DNA from: Entamoeba invadens IP1
Lineage: Eukaryota > Evosea > Mastigamoebida > Endamoebidae
Direction: 5' to 3'
Assembly (NCBI RefSeq): GCF_000330505.1
Contig: NW_004440271.1
Coordinates: 9,085 to 45,389, forward strand
Length of the DNA stretch: 36,305 nt
Of this stretch, positions 20,936-30,700 are shown one piece after another. Position numbers and translations under genes: made by a program. A model generated the notes under the pieces. That model worked only from the letters and a program-made list of their open reading frames with translations, was not told the DNA's origin and ran no database searches. Each line of letters opens with the position of its first letter. The first letter of the stretch is position 1.

Positions 20936-22996
20936 TTAAAATAATACAAATAACAAACGCAAAGAAAGGTTTTCTGTGACAACTTCTTGTAAAACATTTT
21001 GGAATTGCGCTGCAACGTCTTTAACCCCCTTCTGGTTCATCGCTTTACCAAACGTCGATCTGAGATATTGTCCGACTGTTTGTCCTTTCCACATCATAAG
21101 TTCCTCCTCTTTCTTAATCATACCCATCTCCAATTCTTCTATATGTTGAAGATACCCCGCTTTCTCCATTTGTAACTCTCCAATCTTCTCTCCAAGTACC
21201 ATGACTTGTTCTTCTCCAACCGCCTTTGGTGTTTTCGTTTTATCGATCGATGTGTATTTGCTTGCGTTTTTCTTCTCCGTTTTTTCTTTCAAATTTCTTT
21301 CCTCGGCGGCTCTCGAAGCGGAAAGTAATACAGCATATTTCATATTCGCTTCTAATATAGCTTCTTTGTCCTTCTTCGCATCCAACAAATCCTTCTTAAG
21401 CCCATCAATTTCCATTTGGTACTTCATGACACTTTCACTCTTACTATTGTTCATTTCAACAACTCTCTTCATCATCACTTCTTCATTTTCTTTCATCTTT
21501 TGTTGGACTTCCTTATTTTCCCTCGTCTTATCTGCACTTTCTTTTTGCAATCTCTCAATCTCACTTCTCATTTCTTTTTCTTGAGATTCGCGTTCGAGAT
21601 TATTCCTTTTCTTCTCTTCGACCATCTCCGTTACGATTTTCTCAATCTCAGCGTTCTTTGTTTCCATTTCAGTTTTTTGTTTCATCAATAACTCATTTTC
21701 GTTCCGCAACGTTTGATTTTTATTATTCAGATCGGTCATCACAATCTCATTTTTTTGATTTTTCATTTCTTCTTCATCAATTTTTGCTTGCATTTCGCGA
21801 ATTTTGTTTTTGTTTTCTTCATCTGCACCACTCAAATAATCGTTCTGACTTTGTAACTCTTCTACTCGCAATTCTGTTGTTTGTTTCTGAGTTCTGAGAT
21901 CGTTCATCTCATTTTCAATGTTTTGCGCAAGCTTCTTTCCACTTTCCAGCTCCTCGTTCCGCTTTTGTAAATCTTGGTACTCATTTTTAAGATCACTGAG
22001 TTCTACTTGTAAAGCTACTTTTTGTTCGCTCATCAGAGCATTATCACTCTCTAATTGTTTTTTGTTTTTTTCGTTCTCCAAATTATTTTTATCTAACATA
22101 TCTCGAAGAGTGATTTCCTTTTGTTTAAGTTCATCGTTTTCATTTTTCCACTTTTCTTCGCTTTCACTTTTGGCTTTTTCAATTGCGTCGTTCCGAGCCT
22201 TCTCAATCTCGCTTTCAATATTTGCTTTGTAAAGCGCCTCGTTGTCAGCTATTGTTTTTTGTAGTTTGTCAATAGTTTCTTTATAGTTTTTCTCTTTCCC
22301 ATCAAATGCGTCGATGTTCATTTTTAGTTCTTCGATCTCGTTTTTTGTTATCAAAATTTTCCCAATTTTTTCGTTTTCCATTTTCACGATTTTTTCCGTG
22401 AGTTCCGTGACTTTTGACTGTTCGTCGCTTTCGTTCCGCCCATTTTCCAGATTTGAAATCACGACTTTTCTGATTTGGGCGATGATTTCTGGGAGAATAT
22501 TCTGCAACGTGGCGACAATTTTTTCCGCGTCAGCATTTATAGTTCCTGTCAATGGGTCTGAATTTTCTTTTGTGATTTTTTTCAGAGTTTCAGTTTGAAT
22601 TGTTTGAGTTGTTGTGTCAATCTTTTGTTCTAATGATGTTTTAACGGCTTCCCAGTTTACACCTTTCGTTGCCATCGAACGTTGGAGTTGATCTATTAAT
22701 TCATCTTTCTTTTTTAACTTTTCTTCAAGTTGGGTATTCTGGTCTAACATCATTCGTGTATTTTCTTTCATAGTATCAAATTTAGTTCGGTACTCTTCAG
22801 CCATTTGTTCTTGAACCTCATTCACAAGTTGAGCCTTTTCAGCTTCGTTTGCAGAGTCATCCTTTTTACCAAAAAAAGAGGTCTTTTTATTTTTTTTCAA
22901 ACTCGAAATCTCCTCTTTAAGTTTCTTTTCTTTCTCTTGCCACTCTTTCCGATCTTTTTCATACTTCTCGCGCTCTCTCTCAGCTTTTTTATCCAT
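20936..22996 (-). CDS. Long coiled-coil protein, 686 aa
   Basis: Starts at the ATG at 22996. Almost the whole chain is Glu/Lys/Gln/Asn-rich with heptad spacing, as in golgins, myosin-tail-like and tethering proteins; a short less helical patch (TSFFGKKDD, near residue 40) and a region near 145-200 break it. The last 55 residues (from about MMWKGQTVGQYLRSTFGKAM) look like a small folded C-terminal segment, in the position where golgins have GRIP or GRAB domains, but I cannot match either. A consensus donor GTTTGTTA starts at 20958, eight codons before the stop, so the true C-terminus may be encoded by a further exon at about 20860-20798. Function not assignable; a structural or membrane-tethering role is inferred. 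Confidence 0.85.
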   Translation of the reverse strand: MDKKAEREREKYEKDRKEWQEKEKKLKEEISSLKKNKKTSFFGKKDDSANEAEKAQLVNEVQEQMAEEYRTKFDTMKENTRMMLDQNTQLEEKLKKKDELIDQLQRSMATKGVNWEAVKTSLEQKIDTTTQTIQTETLKKITKENSDPLTGTINADAEKIVATLQNILPEIIAQIRKVVISNLENGRNESDEQSKVTELTEKIVKMENEKIGKILITKNEIEELKMNIDAFDGKEKNYKETIDKLQKTIADNEALYKANIESEIEKARNDAIEKAKSESEEKWKNENDELKQKEITLRDMLDKNNLENEKNKKQLESDNALMSEQKVALQVELSDLKNEYQDLQKRNEELESGKKLAQNIENEMNDLRTQKQTTELRVEELQSQNDYLSGADEENKNKIREMQAKIDEEEMKNQKNEIVMTDLNNKNQTLRNENELLMKQKTEMETKNAEIEKIVTEMVEEKKRNNLERESQEKEMRSEIERLQKESADKTRENKEVQQKMKENEEVMMKRVVEMNNSKSESVMKYQMEIDGLKKDLLDAKKDKEAILEANMKYAVLLSASRAAEERNLKEKTEKKNASKYTSIDKTKTPKAVGEEQVMVLGEKIGELQMEKAGYLQHIEELEMGMIKKEEELMMWKGQTVGQYLRSTFGKAMNQKGVKDVAAQFQNVLQEVVTENLSLRLLFVLF

Positions 22997-23166
22997 TCTT
23001 ACGTTGTGAGTATTTTGCAGTTTTTTATAGTTCCAAAATGTATTAAAATCGAAAAGTTTTCTTATTGTATTTATATAATTTCATTATTTATTTAGTTTAA
23101 AAATAAATTAAAAAAATAAAAAAAAAACATTTAATAAATTTAATTGTTATAATAAATTTATCAAAT

Positions 23167-23202
23167 TTAAAATCGTTACAATATTTATTGTAACGATTTT
23201 AA
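23167..23202. repeat. 36-bp inverted repeat with 17-bp perfect arms
   Basis: TTAAAATCGTTACAATA (23167-23183), a 2-base loop TT, and TATTGTAACGATTTTAA (23186-23202) match perfectly. The GTTAC/GTAAC core makes chance unlikely even in AT-rich DNA. It lies 170 bases upstream of the coiled-coil gene start and could be a cruciform, a dimeric factor site or a remnant of an element end. Confidence 0.7.
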
Positions 23203-23320
23203 CTATAATAAATATTATTAATTATTTTTATTAAAAAAACAATTTAAATTTTATAATATTTTTTTATTATACATATGGTTTACCTGATTATTTAATTATA
23301 GATTGTCTTCAATTTCACAA

Positions 23321-23339
23321 AAGTCATAAGTTATGACTT
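23321..23339. repeat. 19-bp palindrome
   Basis: AAGTCATAA, one central G, then TTATGACTT: perfect 9-bp arms. It resembles the binding site of a dimeric factor more than a structured RNA, being so compact. Role unknown. Confidence 0.5.
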
Positions 23340-24359
23340 CTAATTTCCCCGAAAATTTAGTATTAATTGTCCTTATTAATATAGATATATTCAACAACAC
23401 AATTCTCCCAACAAGTTTGATGTATTTGTTATTGTTTGGTTAATTAAAATTTTAATGCGTTTTTTATAGTTTAAAAATAGTTTATTTACTACATAGTTGT
23501 AATAGATATTTATATTGATGCTAAAAACAAAATAATGGTGTCAATTATGCGATAATGCGGTTAACGAAATCAGAATTTATTTTTTTATTTTTTTCTTGTT
23601 TTTTATCTTAGTTCAAGGAACTATACTGTGCTTGAATCTATTTATAATTAATTCGTTTTATTGTAAAAAAGAATTTATTAATTTTTACTATATAATTATA
23701 ATTTTTATATAAATACTTTGAAACAAAATAGAAAGATGAGGGGAGAAAATAGTCTAGTAAAAAAAATTATATTTATTCTATTAAAATGTTCAATGACGTA
23801 TTAAAAAACCATACTTAATTAATACAATAAACTATAAATATAATAACGATCTACCCAAATGACAGGCTAAAATTACATGGGAAAGTGGTTTTGTTTTCAT
23901 AACAATCCCGTATTTTTACGACAAAAATGTTTAAATATTTACAAGTTTTAGTCAACCGGAAATAGAACTCTTTTTTTTATCCACCAAATTGACTTTTGTC
24001 AAAACCCTTTAAAAATTCAACACAAATTGTTATTCTCCTCTCAGAATTGCGTTCCATTCGTATTATCAAGATCCAAAAAAAAGATTCAATTCTTATGAGT
24101 TTAGCAACGGGCATCCTCGCGCACAAGAAAAAGAAAAAAAGAAAAAAGGAGAGATGGGAATAGATCCGCAAATAAAGTGACGAAAAAAATTTAAATCACA
24201 CAAAAAACTTAATTCGTGGAAAAAGGGAAGAAATCCCGAATTGACACGAAAATAAAAAGGAAAATACCAAGCAATAATCGACAAGAAAAAGATGAGGAGG
24301 AAATAGGTAATTGAAGTCAAAGGGAGAAGAAAAAAAAACTGAGATCAGGATAATCAAAC

Positions 24360-25610
24360 ATGAATTTGTGTGTGTTCAACGTCGAGGCGGTCGGGAGTCT
24401 TCATAATGAAGACTATGCGCCGAACCGATTGTCGCACATAGTAGAAGCGATCCGGACCATTCTGAAGACAAATTATTACACGTATTATGTGGTGATCATT
24501 CAAGACGCCACATCGACTTTGGCAATATCACCCACTAAAGATCGGACTGCCATCGACAAACTCGAAAATTTGAAGACGACCTCCGCCCCTCCACACCCGT
24601 TTAGAAGCTTGCGACAATCACTTTTTGTCGCAAGACAACAAGCTTGGGACTCCGTCCATATCGTCTCATTCATTTCTTCGGAAGAAGCACTTTCGGATGT
24701 CGTCTTACGACAAAATGAGTTGCAAACCCTTCGTAACTTCCATATCCACTTCGTTCTTCTTGGAGACGTTTTGACTCCTACTAGCCACACTAGAACGTTG
24801 GTCCGATCGTTGGCTCGAAGACAATCGCGCGGATGGACCGTCACCGAAAACGACTTAAACAAAAAGCGGCCTTACGACAGACTCTTAATGAGAATGTCCG
24901 AAGGCATCGCTATCGTCCCAAGAAGAAAACCAAGAAGACAATTCCCACATATGAAAGCAGGCCAAGTCCCCTCTGAATCTAAGGCTGGCAAATTCATATC
25001 GTGCAAAATTGTCTCCCACCCAACAGATGATAAAGTCATGATGATACCAGTTCCTATAGTTTCAAGACAACAAGTTCTAGCCACTTTACAGTGTGGTCGA
25101 TGCACAATTAAAGACGGGAAATGCGTTTCTTCAAACGAAATTGGCACTCTCTGTTTTGTTGAGTTGTCACCAATTTTATTTAAAGTCGTTTGGAGGACAG
25201 AAATCGATTTTGAAGGTATGACGATGTTTTACGGCGAGGCGACAACAAGAATCGTCGAGAACGGTAACAACCAATTTCTCGTGATCGATACAAAACGCGG
25301 AAAGGAAAGCAACCAGTCTGTGTATTGGACAACCAGCGGAGCCGAAGAGTTCAGTGAGATCATGGAGCTGGCAATGCAGCAAGAGATTCCTCAGAGCTAC
25401 ACAAAGATCATGCAAACGATTTGGGATGACAACAAACAAACATTGATAAACATGGAGGAGAAGTACATGAACATGAAGAAAGAGAAGGACATTGTGGATA
25501 AGGTGGATGAGGAATACACTAAGTCGGAAGAAAGTCGCGAGAAGGCCGAGGTGAACAGAGTCGTCAGACACGACGACAAAAAGTCCGAGGGTAAGGAGAG
25601 CGACAACTGA
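24360..25610 (+). CDS. vWA-like protein, distantly like Rpn10 at the N-terminus, 416 aa
   Basis: Residues 1-150 look like a von Willebrand A fold: alternating hydrophobic strands and helices, with NEDYAPNR at 16-23 similar to the NGDYxPxR motif after strand 1 of the proteasome subunit Rpn10, ISPTKDRTAIDKL near 55-68 in the place of Rpn10's TLTxDxGKIL, and a strand (HIHFVLLGD) near 127-135. Unlike Rpn10 there is no MIDAS-like DxSxS and no ubiquitin-interacting motif. The middle (about 205-330) is beta-rich with a CGRC motif near 243-246, and the C-terminus is helical and highly charged. A vWA, beta-rich, helical order also occurs in Ku and some Integrator subunits, so the identity is open. No signal peptide; probably cytosolic or nuclear. 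Confidence 0.8.
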   Translation: MNLCVFNVEAVGSLHNEDYAPNRLSHIVEAIRTILKTNYYTYYVVIIQDATSTLAISPTKDRTAIDKLENLKTTSAPPHPFRSLRQSLFVARQQAWDSVHIVSFISSEEALSDVVLRQNELQTLRNFHIHFVLLGDVLTPTSHTRTLVRSLARRQSRGWTVTENDLNKKRPYDRLLMRMSEGIAIVPRRKPRRQFPHMKAGQVPSESKAGKFISCKIVSHPTDDKVMMIPVPIVSRQQVLATLQCGRCTIKDGKCVSSNEIGTLCFVELSPILFKVVWRTEIDFEGMTMFYGEATTRIVENGNNQFLVIDTKRGKESNQSVYWTTSGAEEFSEIMELAMQQEIPQSYTKIMQTIWDDNKQTLINMEEKYMNMKKEKDIVDKVDEEYTKSEESREKAEVNRVVRHDDKKSEGKESDN

Positions 25611-26357
25611 ACAGGTGTTGCAGCGTAATTTTTGTTGTTTTGTATCCCCTTCTTGTTTTTACTCACAATTTCCTGCTAAAATCCGGGTTTATCCATCCAT
25701 TCATTCTGCCTAAAGATTGAGATTATCTCATTTGGAATCATTTTTTTTTGTGGAAAGATTGCTCAAACTATAATGAATTTTAGTATAATTATTCATTTTT
25801 TGGAAAGAAAAGCTAAATATGCCAACAATAAAAGTTGAAGTGAAAAAGTAATTTAAGAATTTTCATGGAATTATTAATAATAATACTTTAACTATTGAAA
25901 GATCAGTTAAATAATTATATTTTTGTGGTTCTGGTTAAAATACAAGATTGTTTTTGATAATATTAGTAAAAAAACAACTATACTATGAAGTAGTTTAACT
26001 ATTTTTTTAAATACATTATTTTTCTTGGTTAATGGTTTGTTTTATCTTCACTAACTTGATAAAAGTAAAATAAAAAAGAATTATTAAATTTTAATCAATT
26101 TAACCTATATAATAACTACACAAATGTTATTTTATATAACTTAAATAATTATTTAACTATATAATTTAATTTTTTAGTATTTTTAATACTCTATAAAATT
26201 ATTATATATGTTGATATATTTTATAAAACAATACTAGAAACAGTATATAATATTATTATAATTTATATAAAATAAACTAATTATAATTTATATTACAAAT
26301 AATATAATACATTTAATTATAATAATAAACATCAACGATGTGGATAAAAAAGTCAAA
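25611..26357. other. Intergenic, AT-rich
   Basis: The first 100 bases are the pyrimidine-rich 3' flank of the vWA-like gene. The rest is AT-rich without a gene, hairpin or repeat I would defend. An ATG at 26338 just upstream of the syntaxin start is out of frame and meets a stop after seven codons. Confidence 0.5.
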
Positions 26358-27484
26358 ATGACGTCAATTTTCGGGATAAAAAAAAGTCACCCCATAAACT
26401 CTTTTGTGTTAAAAATGCTTGGAGTTTCAAACAATGTCTTTGACCGAACCCCTCAGTTCCGTCGTTTTGTTCAACAGAAAACCGGATCGGATTATGATTT
26501 AAGTCGCTCTAAGTCCGCCCCACCGACCAAATCAGAGATGTTAAATGATATAAAAATTTTTAACAAAACGACAACTTCGCTCTTTGCCAATATCAACAAA
26601 ATAGCTGCGAAGCTCACGAAGTTGACCGAGCGTTTGTTTTTTTATTCTTATTAATAACATACTAATATTTTCCTTTCAAGAGGATATTAGTATACGGAAT
26701 AACAACATTATAGTTCTGAATAGAAAGTGTATATTTAATTCATAAATATAGTAATTATATTAATAAGTATTAACTTACAGTTGCGAAGTCCAAGTCGCTG
26801 TTTGAAGAGCAGCAAAATGGGATGCAAATCCAACGCCTGACGAGTGAAATCCATCAAGACTTACAGCGGGTGAATTTGGACATGAAAAATGCGCAAAAGC
26901 AATCTCTTGATTTACACAGTAAATATCCTCCATCAAATCAGACGGAAGCGCATCGCGACGTTGTTTGTAAACACTTGGACTACCTCTTAAAGAACACGAC
27001 AAAGAGTTTTACCGACGTTTTACAAATTCGTGCGGAGTCGATCAAAGCGCAGCAAGAGAAAAAAGAAAAGTACATCGCACCGGGACAGAATAGCGGGGTG
27101 TACCAACGGAATATGACGGGGTTCTCGTTCCACGACGAGCCTTTGGGTACAGACCAAAACGTCGAGGTCGACATCCCCCAGTCGACTTCACTCACTATGA
27201 GCACTGAACACTTAGAAGAGCGTGTCCAAGGCGTTCAATCGATCGAGAGGATGTTAAATGACTTGTTAGGGTTATACAACCATATCACCTTCTTGGTCAC
27301 AACACAAGAGGAAATGGTCAAACGAATCGATGAAAACACAGAACAAGCTGTTTTTAATGTAGAAGAAGGTCATTCACAATTGCAAGACGCTCTTAAAGCT
27401 GTGTCGAGTAACAGAGGGCTGATCGTCAAAAGTCTCCTCGTCGTCTTGTTCTTTGCTATCGTCTTCCTCGTGTTCTTCTTATAA
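26358..27484 (+). CDS. Syntaxin-5/Sed5-type Qa-SNARE, 2 exons
   Basis: Join of 26358-26631 and 26781-27484, 325 residues. Exon 1 encodes DRTPQF (29-34), matching the DRTxEF peptide by which Sed5/syntaxin 5 binds the Sly1 protein. The splice junction rebuilds LTELAKSKSLFEEQ, very like the LxLLAKRKSLFDD of syntaxin 5. The SNARE motif spans about 237-298 with zero-layer Gln267 in VTTQEE, followed by SSNRGLIVKSL and a C-terminal membrane anchor at 306-325. The protein should act as the Qa-SNARE in ER-Golgi and intra-Golgi fusion. The start is uncertain: ATG at 26415 would give 306 residues and put the DRT motif near residue 10, closer to its usual place; I keep the longer form. The frame has no ATG before 26358. 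Confidence 0.92.
26632..26780 (+). other. Intron of the syntaxin-5-like gene (149 bp)
   Basis: Begins GTTTGTTT and ends TTACAG. Splicing joins the single base of a phase-1 exon to TT, giving a Leu codon, and restores the conserved LAKxKSLF syntaxin-5 motif across the junction, which supports both boundaries. An internal TAG near 26689 is not used because it would break this frame and motif. Confidence 0.88.
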
Positions 27485-27793
27485 CTTATGGTATTGGTTC
27501 ATTTCTATCACGTTTATTAGCGAAGCGCAATTTCCTTCCTTGCAATTCATTTGAAAATTTTGTGGTTGAATATAATGAGTTTTGGTATTAAAAATGAGTG
27601 GTGTGAGAAAGTGGCCTTCAATTGATTATCTTATTACAATTAAAACTATATGCAGTTTCATTTCTTTTTAATAAAACTTCCTCTGTAAAACGTGTGTTTA
27701 AAAAACATCTGTACAAGAATTTGACCTTCTGTTGTCCCTTTTCTCGAATACATTATAATAATAAAACCAAATCAAAGTTATAAATAAAACAGC
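27485..27793. other. Short intergenic region between convergent genes
   Basis: The 3' flanks of the syntaxin and ATR-like genes meet here. The sequence is moderately AT-rich with T-rich runs suitable for poly(A) site choice; there is no open frame or RNA gene that I can support. Confidence 0.5.
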
Positions 27794-30700
27794 TCACACC
27801 CAAGGGCACCATCCTTCATACATGACCCCCAAATTCTCATCGGACTTCGCCTGTTTAATCAAGTACTGAGCTTGTGATCTTTCAGAGAGTACCATTCCGT
27901 CTACTCTTCCTTCCAGAAAGTTGTTAACATTTTCCATTGGGTTTAATTGGATATCGCTCTTCCCCAACACGACAGCGTCTCTTGATGATTTCTTCCCCTT
28001 CATATAGTTCCACAAGATTTCCACAAATGTCATAACAACGTCTTTATGGTGTCTGAACACACTTAGAGCTGCAGTACACACATCTAAGAAGAGCCCCTCA
28101 TCTTTCGTAGCACCAAGACAATCTCTGATGTTCAATGTGAATCGGAATGGGACTATTTCAGGCACATTCATTAATAATCCTTTAAAGAAAATGGCATCAA
28201 AATCAATATGAACGACTCCCCCCTCTTTAGTATCTAATAAAATGTTCTCCAAGTGTCGATCGCCTATCCCAATCAACGCGCCGACCATCGAATTCACCGC
28301 AGTGGTCTTAATATAGTTACACCGAGCCTCCGTCTGTGCGTGGGGTGTTTTAAAGCATTCATTAAATTTGTCATATAACACTCCGCTGTGCTTTAATGTA
28401 TACCTCTTGAACTCTCTGATTTTCGCTTCCTTTGTCAGTCGTTTGTCGGTCATTGCCTTCACGTCACTTGACGTCGGGAGGCGATTTGCAATGAATTTCT
28501 TAATAGGAATTGTGTTTGACACGAACTCGAGGAGGCCCGTGCAGTTCGCGATAGGGAAGACACAATACGTCCGCACACTGACGCCAAACATCGACGTCTG
28601 TGGGGATGTTTCAAACAAGTGATTGAGTGCTCCGAAGAGTTCCTCGACCATTTTATCCTTTTGAATATCGTCGTCCGACTTTAATATGAAATTGAATGAA
28701 ACGTTTTCGTTGTATGTGAGGATATTGATCTTCTTTGGTTTCTGTAATGAAGCGAATACGTTGTAATAATTGTTGATACTTTTGATCTTTGGCGGATTCA
28801 TTTCAAACGGCGAGAAGTCACTTTCGATGTATGAATTGGGGACTTTAATCGTCATACTCTTCTGTATCGGTACTATTAAGTTCTTCCAATTCGTCGTGAA
28901 CAGATCTTTAACTCGCGAATAGACGTGTGTGTTCTTCGCAGACAACATCTCTAGTTTCCCGTGCGTCGTCTTATCAGAAGAAAATTCAGAGAGGTACGAA
29001 CAGAACAGTTTCATCTCATTCGCTATCCGTTTCACATTCGCATTAATATCTTTCGCCTCTTTTAAGACTACACTCGCATTCTCGTTATTCTCCATCCACC
29101 AATATACCATATGCCAACACACTTGATCGGGATATTTCGCTAATGTCTCAACTAATATCTTCCGTATAAACGATTCTTTGAATGAACTCGACTGCATTTG
29201 TGTAATAATTTGTGGCAGAAAAGGGTACCAAATATATCGCGGAAATTCATCAACGATCTTATACATAAAGCGATTCACTAATTTCGAGTCACGCTTCCCC
29301 ACACACTCCTTCGCTAACACTAATATCCTCGGTACTATTTCATAATGGAACTTAAACCCATTCTCTAATGAAAATACATAACACCGCAACACTTCAAAAC
29401 TCTCCTCATTCTCTTTGCGCGTGTCATCTAAATACCTCCCATACCGATAAAACCCTTTTGTCATCAATTGGTTCGACCGTAAGATCCCAAACGGCTCGAC
29501 CCGGTCTCCGACAGCTTTCTTATACCACTGAATGACATCTTCCCGACACATGTGGTTCTCCTCCATCAACATCGCCAATTTCAACGCTATCCGTGACTTC
29601 AATTCGTCATCTTTGACATTCGAAGAAACTATTTTGTGATACAAAAATTCAAGAGTCTTGATCGTCCCAAAACTCGGGTTCTGCTTGTGGTCGATGATAC
29701 ACTGCGTCATCCACACCCAAAACTTTTGTGGCGAACATGACTCCTCCCTCGCCATTTTACCTGCAGTGTAACAGTACTGTCGAGCTTTCTCAAATTTCTT
29801 GTCGTGAAGTGCCAATTTACTGAGCTTCAAACACACATTTAAGATCGTTTGCTTGCACCTTTGGTCTTTTTCGTTGAGTGATAGTGCGAGGGTTTGTGTG
29901 AAAAAGTGTGTTTTAACAGGGAGTTCTTTCAGTAACAGACCTCCGTGCACTAAGAGTATCGTCTCCGCGTTCTTCAGTGACTTCCCAAACATCTCAAGAC
30001 GCTTTTCCAAATACAAGTAATTGACTTTGATATCTTCATCATATTTTGGTGTTGGTTTCACTCTCGCAAATGTGTTCTGTGTATTGCTGATATTACTTTT
30101 CATTGAATTCAGAGTATTTATAGTGTTACTACTGTTGTTGACATTGACACAGTTGAAGTATTGAATATCATACAAGATATGTAGCTTCTTTAAAGTCTCA
30201 TACGCACTTTCATATGAACTCGCAAGCTCTTCAAACAACCTCTCCGACAACGTGTCACTCAGTTCTTTAAATGCATTCTCGTCGTATTGAACCAACAACT
30301 TTCCTATGTCTTGAAACTCAAGACTCTTCCAATTCTCTTCTTCAATCGTTTTCATCTTAATCGGTGTAACACTATTCATCCCACTCCTCACGACTCGCCG
30401 CAACGTCAATTCACTCTCCGTACACTCCATCGGAAAGTCAATATTATTCTCGTCACACCTCACATCGACAGGGCGTTGGTCAACGGATATCCAATTGAGC
30501 GACTCTCTCTTCCAATACTCCGCTTCTTGGAACTTCCCTAGTCTATAAGAAACTAAGCACATCTTCCCTACTTCCTCTTTCGATATCCCATTCTCGATCT
30601 TCGACAACGAGGCGCGCGGTTCGCCACTCCCATTAATTTCATTTTCCTTTATATGATTGTCAAGGAGGACATACGCGCGCTCATACGAATGCACGCGTAT

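Larger units (their letters stand above)
22997..24359. other. Intergenic between divergent genes
   Basis: This is the shared upstream region of the coiled-coil gene (minus) and the vWA-like gene (plus). It holds two strong palindromes (23167-23202 and 23321-23339), then AT-rich DNA to about 23850. From about 24110 to 24355 the plus strand is strongly purine-rich. A 22-codon ATG frame at 24095 (Lys-rich) lies in it and could be an upstream ORF. No gene of normal size was seen. Confidence 0.5.

Noticed and set aside
21201..22598. Several plus-strand frames rich in Phe, Ser and Leu
   Set aside because: They are antisense to the coiled-coil gene; Glu/Lys codons read backwards give few stops and Phe/Ser/Leu-rich translations.
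23977..24320. Two minus-strand Phe/Ser-rich frames
   Set aside because: They are the complement of the purine-rich tract and have no ATG context or motifs.
24609..24635. CTTGCGACAA/TTGTCGCAAG inverted repeat
   Set aside because: It is inside the vWA-like coding frame and can arise from codon choice; no independent reason to give it a role.
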